From contig CANRDC010000019.1 of the NCBI GenBank assembly GCA_947629245.1, positions 1 through 38,045 of the forward strand: a stretch of 38,045 nt of DNA, given 5' to 3'. The DNA is from an uncultured Oscillospiraceae bacterium. GTDB taxonomy: Bacteria; Bacillota; Clostridia; Oscillospirales; Oscillospiraceae. The position numbers were made by a program, and so were the translations under genes. Shown here in pieces: positions 8,443-16,658 of the stretch; positions within the stretch are counted from its first letter, which is position 1; each line of letters begins with the position of its first letter. A model generated the notes under the pieces. It was not told the DNA's origin and did not search any database. It worked only from the letters and a program-made list of their open reading frames with translations.

Positions 8443-9392
8443 GGGAACACACCTCCTCCCGCTCCCTTAAACTCCGCGCGGATCCGCGGATCCACAAACG
8501 CATATGCTATATCGATGAGCAGATTGGTCAGCGCTACCGTCATGGCCACGCATACGACCCCGCCGAGCACCAGCGGATAATCGCGGTTCGTCACCGCCGT
8601 GACCAGCAGACGGCCAAAGCCCGGGATCAGGAAGATCGTTTCCGTGACGAACGCGCCGCCGATCAAAGCGCCGAACTGCAGGCCAACCGTTGTCAGGATC
8701 GGCATGACCGCGTTTTTGAAGGCATGGCCCACGATCACGCGCAGCTCCGTCTGGCCCTTGGCCCGGATGGTGCGGATGTAATCCTGGCGGATCACCTCCA
8801 GCATGCTCGAACGGGTCATGCGGGCGCAGATCGCCATCGGCTGCATACCGAGCGCCACGACGGGGAGGATCATCTGCCGGAAGGTCGAAAAGCCCGACGG
8901 CGGCAGCCATCTTAACGTGACCGAGAACAGCAGCAGCATCACGAGCGCCAGCACAAAGGCCGGCATCGACATCCCGATCATGGCAAACGACATCACGATA
9001 TTGTCAAAGACGGAATATTGCTTGACGGCCGCCGCAATGCCGATCGGAACTCCGATCAGGACCCCAAGCAGGACCGCCATGCCAGAGAGCTTCAGCGTGT
9101 TGGGAAAATAGTTTTGTATCTGGTAGGCCACACTGATATTGGATCGGTATGAATTGCCAAAATCAAACCGAAAAATGACATTACCGAGCCAATTGAGGTA
9201 TTGGATCAAAAACGGCTGATCCAGACCAAGCTCCTGCCGCTTTGTTTCCACCGCTTCCGCCGTTGCGCCTTCACCAAGCGCCAACTGGGCCGGATCGCCC
9301 GGCGCAGCCTGAATGATGGCAAACACGAGAAACGAGACAAGCAACAGCGTGGGGATCAGGAAAAGTACCCTACGAATGATATATCTGATCAA
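8394..9392 (-). CDS. Peptide/nickel-type ABC transporter permease (DppB-like)
   Basis: This 332-aa permease begins with the N-terminal pattern of DppB/OppB (MIRYIIRRVLFLIPTLLLV as the first membrane segment, then the APGDPA motif) and has the EAA loop RAKGQTELRVIVGHAFKNA. About six membrane segments are visible. The start is a TTG with AGGA about 9 nt upstream; no ATG is available at the conserved N-terminus. A 131-bp gap containing a strong hairpin separates it from the upstream binding-protein gene, which may lower permease output relative to the binding protein. It forms the translocation pore with the DppC-like protein. Confidence 0.94.
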   Translation of the reverse strand: MIRYIIRRVLFLIPTLLLVSFLVFAIIQAAPGDPAQLALGEGATAEAVETKRQELGLDQPFLIQYLNWLGNVIFRFDFGNSYRSNISVAYQIQNYFPNTLKLSGMAVLLGVLIGVPIGIAAAVKQYSVFDNIVMSFAMIGMSMPAFVLALVMLLLFSVTLRWLPPSGFSTFRQMILPVVALGMQPMAICARMTRSSMLEVIRQDYIRTIRAKGQTELRVIVGHAFKNAVMPILTTVGLQFGALIGGAFVTETIFLIPGFGRLLVTAVTNRDYPLVLGGVVCVAMTVALTNLLIDIAYAFVDPRIRAEFKGAGGGVFPWQKLKKLVLAMTPEK

Positions 9393-9452
9393 TTGGCAGC
9401 ATCCTTTCTGTCAGTCCTGTGCGGACCGCGCGGCTGAAGGAGCGGCTCCCCG

Positions 9453-9486
9453 CGTCCGTTCCTACGCAAGAGCGGAGGAACGGACG
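9453..9486 (-). promoter_or_regulatory. Intercistronic hairpin between binding-protein and permease genes
   Basis: An 11-bp perfect stem (CGTCCGTTCCT with AGGAACGGACG) encloses a 12-nt loop between the end of the binding-protein gene and the DppB-like gene. There is no long U tract, so it may act as a partial terminator or 3'-end mRNA stabiliser giving more binding protein than permease. Confidence 0.65.
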
Positions 9487-9524
9487 GGAAGCTTTCGCAA
9501 AGGGTCGTAGGCGGACGGACCGCA

Positions 9525-11207
9525 TTATTTCGCGGTGATCTTCCACCACTGGTGATAACCGGTCGGGCTCAGGATCGGCGCAAGATCCACATCCTCCGAG
9601 GCGCCCCAGCAATCCACATAGTACAGCACGGGGACCCACCACTTTTCGTTCTGGACGGTTTCCTGGATCTTTTTATAGAGTTCCGCGCGAACTTCCGGAT
9701 CGGAGGAGGCGCGGGCGTCCTCGATCATCTGATCCATTTCGGGACGGTTCATCCAGCAGTAGCCGCCGGTAGCGCCATTGCAGCTGGAATGGAACGTGGT
9801 AAAGATCTGCGAGTTCGCGTCCGGCGTCGCGCAGTACCAAGTGCCGACAAAGATGTCGTAATCCGTTCCGTTTGCATAGTAGGAACCGGACATGGTGGCC
9901 TTGTCGCCGGTCTTGATCTCGACCTCGATCCCGATCTGATTGAGATACTCCTTGAGCATGGTGCCGACGCTGGTGACGTCGCCGCGCGTATCGATGACGA
10001 GCGTGAGCTTAAGATCCCCCTCGCCGTATCCGGCTTCGGCCAGCAGGGCCTTCGCCTTTTCGGCGTCATAGGCGTTCGGCGCGGTTTCGTCCGCAATGCT
10101 GTAGGTCACGTTCGGGCTCAGGATCGCGGTGGCGACGCTGGCGTTGCCGAGGTAGGCCGCATTGGTGATGGCGGCCGTGTCGACCGCATAGGCGATCGCG
10201 TCGCGCACTTTCTGGTCCTGTGTTTTTTCGGAACGATAGTTCATGCCGATATAGATCAGGCCAAACGTATTGGCCTTGACGACCTGATAGCCCGGGGCGT
10301 TCTCAAAACGGGATACATCGGTCGCCGCGAGCGGCGCCACCGTCACCTCGCCGACCTCCAGCTGATTGGCCCGGGTAGTACTGTCGGCGATCTCGTAGAA
10401 GACGAGATCTTTGTAGTACGGCGCATCCCCGTGGTAGTCTTCGTTGCGCTCCAGCGTGACGCAGACTCCCTGCTCCCAGGAGACGAACTTATAGGGGCCG
10501 GTGCCGATGGGGTTGAGCTGGTAGTCGTCGCCCGCCTCGGCGACGGCCTTCTCGGACAAGATGCCGGTCTGGACGGCGGTCAGCCCCGCGAGAAACGCGC
10601 CATTGGCCGATTTGATAATGATGTTGCATTCATAATCGCCCAGCACTTCCACATGGTCGATCTCCCCGACCAGATAGTTCATGGAGGTACCGATGCCGCG
10701 CTCCAGCGAGAATTTGACGTCGCTCGCTTTCATCTCGTCCCCGTTGTGGAATTTGATCCCTTTGACGAGCTGGAAGTTGTACGTCACGTCATCCACCTGC
10801 TTGAACGACTCCACGATTGAGCTGGCGACGATGTTGTCGTTCTCATCGTAGGTCAGCAGCGGCTCATAGATGCAGCCGTAGACGTTTCCGCTGTAGCGGT
10901 CGACCGTCGTCTTCGGGTCCAGACCGGCGATGTTGCTCTCCAGCGCGATCTTAAGCGTCTCGTCGGAAACGCCTTTTTGCTCCTCGTCGGAAGCTGGCGC
11001 GGGGTCCTGTGCGCTTTCCTGCTCCACATCGGCGGCTGGCGCGGGGTCCTGTGCGCTTTCCTGCTCCGCGCCGACCGCCGGCGCGGAGTCCTGTGTGTTC
11101 TCCTGTGCCGCGTCGGAAGCCGTCTTGCAGCCAGACAGCACGGCCAAGGAGAGAGCGGCGATCAGCATGAAGCAGACAAGATACCGCAGTGTTTTGAATG
11201 TTTTCAT
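9525..11207 (-). CDS. Family 5 extracellular solute-binding lipoprotein (peptide/nickel ABC importer)
   Basis: This 560-aa lipoprotein captures the substrate outside the cell for the Dpp-type importer. It has a signal peptide ending in the lipobox LSGC, with the lipid cysteine at C27. A low-complexity linker of three near-repeats rich in Glu, Gln, Asp, Pro and Ala covers about residues 31-73. The mature SBP_bac_5 domain follows, with GLDPKTTVDRYSG, GIKFHNGDEMKASDVKFSLE and the closing VLYYVDCWG region. A consensus AGGAGG ribosome site precedes the ATG. It is the third gene of the operon, after the desulfidase-like gene. Peptide is the usual ligand class for the family, but nickel, opines and other small molecules also occur. 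Confidence 0.94.
   Translation of the reverse strand: MKTFKTLRYLVCFMLIAALSLAVLSGCKTASDAAQENTQDSAPAVGAEQESAQDPAPAADVEQESAQDPAPASDEEQKGVSDETLKIALESNIAGLDPKTTVDRYSGNVYGCIYEPLLTYDENDNIVASSIVESFKQVDDVTYNFQLVKGIKFHNGDEMKASDVKFSLERGIGTSMNYLVGEIDHVEVLGDYECNIIIKSANGAFLAGLTAVQTGILSEKAVAEAGDDYQLNPIGTGPYKFVSWEQGVCVTLERNEDYHGDAPYYKDLVFYEIADSTTRANQLEVGEVTVAPLAATDVSRFENAPGYQVVKANTFGLIYIGMNYRSEKTQDQKVRDAIAYAVDTAAITNAAYLGNASVATAILSPNVTYSIADETAPNAYDAEKAKALLAEAGYGEGDLKLTLVIDTRGDVTSVGTMLKEYLNQIGIEVEIKTGDKATMSGSYYANGTDYDIFVGTWYCATPDANSQIFTTFHSSCNGATGGYCWMNRPEMDQMIEDARASSDPEVRAELYKKIQETVQNEKWWVPVLYYVDCWGASEDVDLAPILSPTGYHQWWKITAK
10990..11115 (-). repeat. Three 42-bp tandem repeats in the lipoprotein linker
   Basis: Units start at about 10990, 11032 and 11074. 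The first two are nearly identical and the third is diverged. Each encodes 14 residues of the type EQESAQDPAPAADV and keeps frame, so copy-number change would alter only linker length between the lipid anchor and the binding domain. Confidence 0.85.
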
Positions 11208-11294
11208 GTTTTCCTCCTGTTTTGTAAATTCTGTATTGAATCCAAATCTCTCGATTTGCGGATCCCAGTGTTCCCGGCAGCGGCTTTTTTGCGT

Positions 11295-12566
11295 TTACGA
11301 GTCAATCATGATGCGCAGGATCTCCCGATCGGTCCCGCGCATACCGTCGCGGCCCAGTCTTGCAACGGCGGCGATCGTCTGATCGACGCCGCCCTTCACG
11401 ATGCCCTCGCCCTCCAAAAACTGCTGATCGTTCTGGTACATTTCATAGCCAAGAAGTCCAGCGTCGATGCCGACAGCGATTTTGGCGGCGCAGGAGGGCT
11501 TTGCCCCGTCACAGACGACCCCGGAGGCGATCGCCAAACCGTTGACCAAGGTATGGGCGATGTCGTCAAAGACGCCACCCATCAGATAGACCACGCCGCA
11601 GGCCGCCGCGATGCCAGCGTTGATGGCGCCGCAATAGGCGGAAAGGCACCCGATACCGGAGCGCTGATAGATCGTCAGAAGATTGGCCAGCACCAGTGCC
11701 CGGTACAGCTTTTCCCGCGGCAGTCCCTTCTCCCTGGCATAGGTGACGACCGGCGCGCTGACCGCGATGCCCTGATTGCCGCTGCCGGAGTTGATGATGA
11801 CCGGCATCTCACAGCCGTTCATGCGCGCGTCGCTTCCAGCGGCCGCCATGGCCTTCAGGCGCGTGCGTAACGAGCCGTCCGTTTTGAGCAGCACGGCGCC
11901 GATATTCGCGCCGTAATCGCCGCGCAGCCCCTCCTCTGCGATGGCCATATTGCACGCGATCTGCCGGTCGATCACACCGGCCACATCCGCGATGTCCACC
12001 CCGTCGGCAAAGGCCAGGATCTGCCGCACCGTAAGAGAGTCCCGGCTGGCGGCCTCCGCCCGGGTCTGCGCGCCGGTCTTTTCCAGCAGGACCGCCCCGT
12101 TTTTTCGGATGCCGACCACGTTCGTGTGCCCACCCACGACGTGCACGCTCGCGGTATCGCCGCCGCAAAAGGCGTCAACGCGGAGATCAAAGGGATCGGA
12201 GCTGTCGGACAGCGCCACCGTGATCGACGCCGTTTTCAGATAATCGTCTATGCGCCGCCGGTCGCTTTCGGTCAGGCCGCCGAGCAGTTCCAGCTTTTTT
12301 TCCGAATGTCCGGCGATCACGCCTGCGGCGACGGCCACGTTCAATCCCTTTCGGCCCCCCGCATTCGGCACGACGACGCTCTTGACGTTCTTAATGATGT
12401 TGCCGCTGCAGGTGACGAGCAGGCGCTCCGGCATTCGGCCAAGCGTTTCGCAAGCCAGCGCCGCCGCATAGGCCAGCGCCGCCGGTTCCGTGCAGCCGAA
12501 GGCTGGCTGCAGCTCCTCGTGCAAAATCTTCAGATATACGGAATACAAGGGGTCGTTCTGCCTCAT
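11295..12566 (-). CDS. L-cysteine desulfidase family protein (CyuA/CdsB, UPF0597)
   Basis: This 423-aa protein belongs to the UPF0597/serine-dehydratase-alpha superfamily that includes CdsB and CyuA (YhaM), iron-sulfur enzymes that break cysteine into H2S, pyruvate and ammonia. Typical blocks are PAFGCTEPAALA (C25), CSGNIIKNVKSVVVPN, NSGSGNQGI, the C307/C312 region (GCLSAYCGA) and VVCDGAKPSCAAK (C352, C359). From memory, CdsB binds its 4Fe-4S cluster with C25 and two later cysteines 40 residues apart; here C25, C312 and C352 fit that pattern. An AGAGG site precedes the ATG. It lies between the ROK regulator and the importer, so the imported compound may release cysteine or a related amino acid. 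Serine deamination is an alternative. Confidence 0.85.
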   Translation of the reverse strand: MRQNDPLYSVYLKILHEELQPAFGCTEPAALAYAAALACETLGRMPERLLVTCSGNIIKNVKSVVVPNAGGRKGLNVAVAAGVIAGHSEKKLELLGGLTESDRRRIDDYLKTASITVALSDSSDPFDLRVDAFCGGDTASVHVVGGHTNVVGIRKNGAVLLEKTGAQTRAEAASRDSLTVRQILAFADGVDIADVAGVIDRQIACNMAIAEEGLRGDYGANIGAVLLKTDGSLRTRLKAMAAAGSDARMNGCEMPVIINSGSGNQGIAVSAPVVTYAREKGLPREKLYRALVLANLLTIYQRSGIGCLSAYCGAINAGIAAACGVVYLMGGVFDDIAHTLVNGLAIASGVVCDGAKPSCAAKIAVGIDAGLLGYEMYQNDQQFLEGEGIVKGGVDQTIAAVARLGRDGMRGTDREILRIMIDS

Positions 12567-12621
12567 TTTTTCCTCTCTTTGGCGATATCATGTCGTTGGC
12601 TTTGGATGAAAAAGTCTTTCC

Positions 12622-13887
12622 TCAGGTATAGAGCCGCTCGTCCTCGTAAAATGATTGGATCACTGACTGTGCGCAGCCCTGCGCTTCGACCATGGACAGC
12701 TCCCGGTGGTCGTAGTACACATCAAACGTCCCCTCGCGCAGCGTATACACATAGTCGCTGTGCACCGCCTCCCGCAGCGTTTCATCAAACGCGGCATCGG
12801 CATTGGCAAAGTTCCCCATGAAAACGACCAGGCCCGGTTCGCAGACCAGGAAGATGTTGCGCAGCAGATGGCCGATCGCGCCGGCCAGCCGCTGGCTTTC
12901 GCACCGGCAGAGCGCATCACCGCCGCGGCTGCCCGAAAAAACGTCATCAAAGCCGATCAGGCGGGGCGCGATATGCGCCAGGCAGGAGTCCGGGTATCGG
13001 GGAAGCTGCTCTTCGATGCTGCGCCGCATTCGCTGCAGGCTGATCAGACTCTCCGCGCAGCCGTACTTGCCGCAGGTGCAGCGTTCGTCATCGTGCGCGT
13101 CCAGCACCATGTGTCCAGCCTCCAGCAGCATCTGGGTCGATTCTGTCTGTAGCTTTCCGTCCATGAAAAAACACCCTGTGATGCCGCGATCGATATAGAG
13201 CGTGAACACCCGCTTGTTATTATGGATCAAATCGGCATTGAACAGCACGGCTTGTCCCGCCATTCGGCCAATGCAGTCCACCTGAATGCACGGAACGTCC
13301 GGAAAGATCGTTTTCAGGATGTCATATACCGGCAGTCCGACGCTCAGATTGGTAAAATACATACTGCGGTGCAGCGTATGGTGCTCCAGCTCCACCTGCC
13401 CGCCGACCGCCATCGCCACGCCGTACAGCGTGGTCTTGAGATCGGGGTTGTGCATCATCATCTTCTGCGCCCCCGCACGGAGCGCCTCAACAAACTCATC
13501 GTCCGTCAGCGTTTTGCTGATCGCAATGGACAAGGAATCCAGATTGTTGCAGGACATATCCATGAGCTGAAAAACCATGGCATTGGTGCGCTGCAAAATC
13601 GCCAGGATCCGCTGGGGGGGACGAAGCGCGTACATCTCCGGTTTTTTGCCTCCGCTCTCCGTCGAACTGCCTTTGCCCAGCGGAACGATCAATCCACCAT
13701 CCAGAAAGTGGGTCAGCGCCTTCATGACAGACTGGCGGCTGAGCATGACGTCCGCCACGATATCCGTCACCGAAAATGTCTCCCTCTCCGCTGCCGCCCT
13801 GAGAACGAGCTTTCTGTTGTAATCCCGGATGGTTCTGGGAACTGCGCCGGTGTTTTCAGAGATAGAATGTTCACTCATTGTCACCAA
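12622..13887 (-). CDS. ROK family transcriptional regulator
   Basis: This 421-aa regulator has an N-terminal winged helix-turn-helix (about 25-70, including FSVTDIVADVMLSRQSVMKAL) and a C-terminal ROK domain. The ROK zinc site is clear: H259 in EAGHM and CTCGKYGC with C270, C272 and C277. The ATP-binding glycine motif of ROK sugar kinases is not evident, as expected for a regulator. Start choices are TTG 13887, GTG 13884 and ATG 13878; the GGGGG ribosome site best fits the GTG or TTG. It is the first gene of the importer operon and lies behind a good promoter, so it probably represses its own operon and is released by a pathway intermediate. Confidence 0.9.
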   Translation of the reverse strand: MVTMSEHSISENTGAVPRTIRDYNRKLVLRAAAERETFSVTDIVADVMLSRQSVMKALTHFLDGGLIVPLGKGSSTESGGKKPEMYALRPPQRILAILQRTNAMVFQLMDMSCNNLDSLSIAISKTLTDDEFVEALRAGAQKMMMHNPDLKTTLYGVAMAVGGQVELEHHTLHRSMYFTNLSVGLPVYDILKTIFPDVPCIQVDCIGRMAGQAVLFNADLIHNNKRVFTLYIDRGITGCFFMDGKLQTESTQMLLEAGHMVLDAHDDERCTCGKYGCAESLISLQRMRRSIEEQLPRYPDSCLAHIAPRLIGFDDVFSGSRGGDALCRCESQRLAGAIGHLLRNIFLVCEPGLVVFMGNFANADAAFDETLREAVHSDYVYTLREGTFDVYYDHRELSMVEAQGCAQSVIQSFYEDERLYT

Positions 13888-13939
13888 TATCGCCCCCTTT
13901 TAAATTGAAACTTTGTTACGTAATTTTGTTATGTTACTA

Positions 13940-13968
13940 ATGTTAACATCTTTTTCGTGGTTTGTCAA
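13940..13968 (-). promoter_or_regulatory. Sigma-A type promoter of the ROK/importer operon
   Basis: On the minus strand a perfect TTGACA (13968-13963) and TAACAT (13945-13940) are separated by exactly 17 bp. The AT-rich leader that follows contains two GTTAC words (13914-13918 and 13933-13937) and the palindrome GTTAAC (13942-13947), which overlaps the -10 and is a possible ROK operator. Confidence 0.7.
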
Positions 13969-14241
13969 CCGAATTGCGGAAAGTTTTTTGCACTCTTCGA
14001 CCGGATGGGAAACGATGCGCCGTCCGCTGTGCGCCCTGGAAGCGGATCGCCGGGATGGCACCCTGGCCACAGCACCAACCCGGATATGCTGGCCCGAAAG
14101 CGCTGAGCGCGCCCTCCGATTCCTCTAAACTGCAATAGCGGCGTCCGCCACCGTGCGGTACAAGCCCACCAAGAACATCGTGCGGGATGGCCGCAGACAA
14201 GGGGCTTGCACAGAAAGTTACGCACCTCCCGGGCCCGGAAG

Positions 14242-14272
14242 CAAAAAAGAGGGGGCAGCCTTTCGCTGCCCC
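14242..14272 (-). terminator. Rho-independent terminator reading on the minus strand
   Basis: An 8-bp stem GGGGCAGC/GCTGCCCC with a 5-nt loop is followed on the minus strand by CTCTTTTTTGC. It would stop transcription leaving the enoate reductase gene before it reaches the ROK operon. Confidence 0.75.
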
Positions 14273-14319
14273 ACCGTCTGTCACAGGACTCCCCGAAGAA
14301 GTAGGGCGGCGGAAACAGA

Positions 14320-14350
14320 ACTTTGCGACGGTGAGCTGCGCGTTCTGTAA
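14320..14350 (+). repeat. 31-bp direct repeat, right copy
   Basis: It matches 3335-3365 at 30 of 31 positions in the same orientation. Here it forms most of a hairpin: ACAGAAC (14315-14321) pairs with GTTCTGT (14342-14348), with an inner GCG/CGC. The left copy lacks the left arm. Confidence 0.85.
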
Positions 14351-14473
14351 GCGGATATGTTAGACGAGAGAACGGAGAGCGCGAAGAAAACACAAGCGCG
14401 GAAAACGGCTCTCCAGCGCCAGGGGCAGAGAAAGCATCGTGATCTGGAGCGGTAAGCCTGTCTAAAACGAAAT

Positions 14474-14509
14474 GGGCCCGTTGCAAAATGCACATTTTGC
14501 AACGGGCCC
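14474..14509. repeat. 36-bp near-perfect palindrome
   Basis: Two 17-bp perfect arms (GGGCCCGTTGCAAAATG and its complement) surround a 2-bp centre. On the minus strand it is followed by ATTTCGTTTT, so it could act as a terminator for the upstream minus-strand operon. A dispersed structural repeat is an alternative. Confidence 0.75.
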
Positions 14510-14645
14510 GAGGCCGTCAAAGAATGAGAGGACGGCGCGATAAGCAAGTGGGGGCTTGAGGGGGACGGGAGGCCCGCCTCGAATGAAAAGAATAGCCGCC
14601 AAATGCCTGTACGGCAGGCGTTTGAGGAGGGGAGCGACGTTTTTT

Positions 14646-14688
14646 CGGCGGCTTGCCGCCGGGAAAAACGCGGCGTTTTCAGGCCGCC
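14646..14688 (-). terminator. Probable terminator hairpins after the enoate reductase gene
   Basis: On the minus strand GCGGC/GCCGC (14688-14669) is followed by GTTTTT, and a second stem CGGCGG/CCGCCG (14661-14646) comes next. They lie about 40 nt after the stop of the reductase gene. The first stem is short, so strength is uncertain. Confidence 0.5.
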
Positions 14689-14729
14689 AAAAAATCATTT
14701 TGACCGTCTGAGGGGCATGGAAGAGAAGA

Positions 14730-16640
14730 TCAAAGCTTGGTACCGAGCACCGCGCCGTTGTAGATGGCGTCCACGGAGTTGCTGGCCTTCTCCGCATCCC
14801 CGACAACGTACAGCTCGCCGTCAAAGTCCTTCATTTCCTCCTCCAGGGGATTATAGGAGCGGCTCCCCAAGGCCAGAATGACCCTGCCAAAGCCACGAAG
14901 ACTGACCATCTCGCCGTCCTTCTCATAGTCGACGCCGTCGGAATAGACGTACCGCACCGGAGAGGAGGTGAGCATCTTCACGTGGTTGGCCTCCAGACGC
15001 TCCAGGAGCATGTTCCGCACAGCAACGGGGTCCTCCGTGGCGATCCCGTCGCGCATTTCGATGATCGTGACGTCGTAGCCGTACTGTCCCAGATGGTCCG
15101 CCGTCTCCGCGCCGTGCAGGCCGCCGCCGATGACGAGCACTTTCTTCTCCTTGATCTGCGCGCCAAGCAGCACGTCCCGGTTGTTCAAGACGTCCGCCTC
15201 TGCGAGTCCGGGAATTCGGGGATACAGGGGAACGCCGCCCGTGGCCAGAATCACGGCGTCATACCCGCCGCCCTTCAGCATTTCAGCCGTCGCTTCCGTA
15301 TTGAAAACGATCTTCGCGCCGTACTTGCCACACATGTTTACCTGGTAGTTAATGGCCCGCGCCAACGGCTGCTTATGGGGCGGCACCGCCGCTACGCGGA
15401 ACTGGCCGCCGGCCATGCCGTCCTTCTCGAAGACCGTTACGTCATGGCCGCGCTTCGCCGCGATCCAGGCAGTCTCCAGTCCGGCCGGGCCTGCGCCTAC
15501 AATGGCGAGCTTTTTCTTCGACGCGGCCGGCCGGATTACCAGCTCCGTTTCCCTCATGGCAAAGGGATTAATGAGACAGCTTCTGTATCGGCCGCCATGA
15601 CCGTACTGGCCATAGCATCTCTGCAGACAGCCGATGCAGGGCGCGATCTCCCCTTCCCGGCCCTCCGCCGCCTTGTTCACAAACTCAGGATCGGCCAGCA
15701 TGCCCCTGCCGATGGCCACAAACTGCACCTTATTGCTCCGCAGGAGCATCTCCCCGTACACAGGCTCCGTGATTCTGCCGGCAACGGCGACCGCACAGTC
15801 CACTGCCCGGTGAATCTCTTCCGCCGCCTCCACGTTATGGCCCGTTTCCCTGGCCGCCGGTGCGATGCCGTGTCCTTCGCCGGCCACGCCGCAGGATACG
15901 TTGATCAAATCGGTCCCGGCCTCCTTCAAAAGCATCGCCATCGCCGCGGCGTCGCGCTTGCGGTGGCCGTCCGCCACCAGTTCATCGCCGCTCAGCCGGA
16001 CGCTAATCGGGTAATCCGCCCCGCAGGCCCGCTTTATCCCGCGGATGATCTCCGTCGCCACCCTCGCCCGGTTCTCCATGCATCCCCCGAACTCATCCGT
16101 TCTGCGGTTACTCCGGGGGGAGATAAAATCGCTCAGAAGATAGCCGTGGGAGCAGTGGACCTCCACCATGTCATAGCCGGCCTTCTGCGCCCGGACAGCT
16201 CCCTGGACAAAGTCATCGATCAGCGCGTAAACCTCCGCCGTCGTATAGACGCGGGGGGTTGGCTCGCCCAAAAGCATAGGGATGGGAGAGGGCGCGGTGA
16301 GCTCCACCACGGACCGGCGCCCGCCGTGCTGGAGCTGTAGGCATACCTTCGCGCCGGCTTCATGGATGGCTGTGACCATCTTCGCGTGCCCTCCGATCAC
16401 GCCGTCGCTCGCAATGGACGTCTGACGGTCACAGGAGCGGCCGGTCTCATTCACGAAGGTGTATTCCGACATGATCAGTCCCGCGCCGCCCTGCGCCCGC
16501 GACACATAGTAGGCGGTCAGTTCATCCGTGATCGAACCGTCCTCGCCGGACAGATGGATGGACATCGGCGCCATAATCACGCGGTTTTTGACCTTCAAGG
16601 AGCCAATCTTTCCCGGAGAAAGCAGATATTTGTAATTCAT
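14730..16640 (-). CDS. FAD/FMN/4Fe-4S enoate reductase, 2,4-dienoyl-CoA reductase (FadH)-like
   Basis: This 636-aa three-cofactor oxidoreductase of the old-yellow-enzyme family reduces conjugated C=C bonds with NAD(P)H. The FMN barrel spans about 1-330 with the catalytic HGYLLSDFISP region (165-175) and RRTDEFGG. A 4Fe-4S site follows (C335, C338, C342, C355). The FAD site is GAGPAG (382-387) and the NAD(P) site is VIGGGLHGAE (503-512). ATG 16640 is chosen because AGAGGTGA lies just upstream; the GTG at 16649 lies within that ribosome site. Relatives include FadH, clostridial enoate reductases and the bile-acid enzymes BaiCD and BaiH, so the substrate may be a fatty, aromatic or steroid enone. 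It is 18 bp downstream of the GntP permease gene. Confidence 0.9.
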   Translation of the reverse strand: MNYKYLLSPGKIGSLKVKNRVIMAPMSIHLSGEDGSITDELTAYYVSRAQGGAGLIMSEYTFVNETGRSCDRQTSIASDGVIGGHAKMVTAIHEAGAKVCLQLQHGGRRSVVELTAPSPIPMLLGEPTPRVYTTAEVYALIDDFVQGAVRAQKAGYDMVEVHCSHGYLLSDFISPRSNRRTDEFGGCMENRARVATEIIRGIKRACGADYPISVRLSGDELVADGHRKRDAAAMAMLLKEAGTDLINVSCGVAGEGHGIAPAARETGHNVEAAEEIHRAVDCAVAVAGRITEPVYGEMLLRSNKVQFVAIGRGMLADPEFVNKAAEGREGEIAPCIGCLQRCYGQYGHGGRYRSCLINPFAMRETELVIRPAASKKKLAIVGAGPAGLETAWIAAKRGHDVTVFEKDGMAGGQFRVAAVPPHKQPLARAINYQVNMCGKYGAKIVFNTEATAEMLKGGGYDAVILATGGVPLYPRIPGLAEADVLNNRDVLLGAQIKEKKVLVIGGGLHGAETADHLGQYGYDVTIIEMRDGIATEDPVAVRNMLLERLEANHVKMLTSSPVRYVYSDGVDYEKDGEMVSLRGFGRVILALGSRSYNPLEEEMKDFDGELYVVGDAEKASNSVDAIYNGAVLGTKL

Positions 16641-16658
16641 AACAGTCACCTCTTATTA

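Larger units (their letters stand above)
13888..14729. other. 842-bp intergenic stretch rich in hairpins
   Basis: No convincing gene is seen. It holds the ROK operon promoter, a minus-strand terminator (14242-14272), the right 31-bp repeat (14320-14350), a 36-bp near-perfect palindrome (14474-14509) and GC-rich hairpins at 14646-14661 and 14664-14688. Open frames across it on the minus strand are low-complexity and lack ribosome sites. Confidence 0.7.

Noticed and set aside
10990..11115. A CRISPR-like array
   Set aside because: The repeats are contiguous without spacers, in frame within a lipoprotein gene, and no cas genes are present.
13965..14495. A 176-codon minus-strand frame through the intergenic hairpins
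   Set aside because: It reads through the terminator and repeat, has no ribosome site and is low-complexity, Arg/Pro/Ser-rich.
14982..16340. A 452-codon plus-strand open frame across the enoate reductase gene
   Set aside because: Antisense shadow; arginine/histidine-rich without domain structure.
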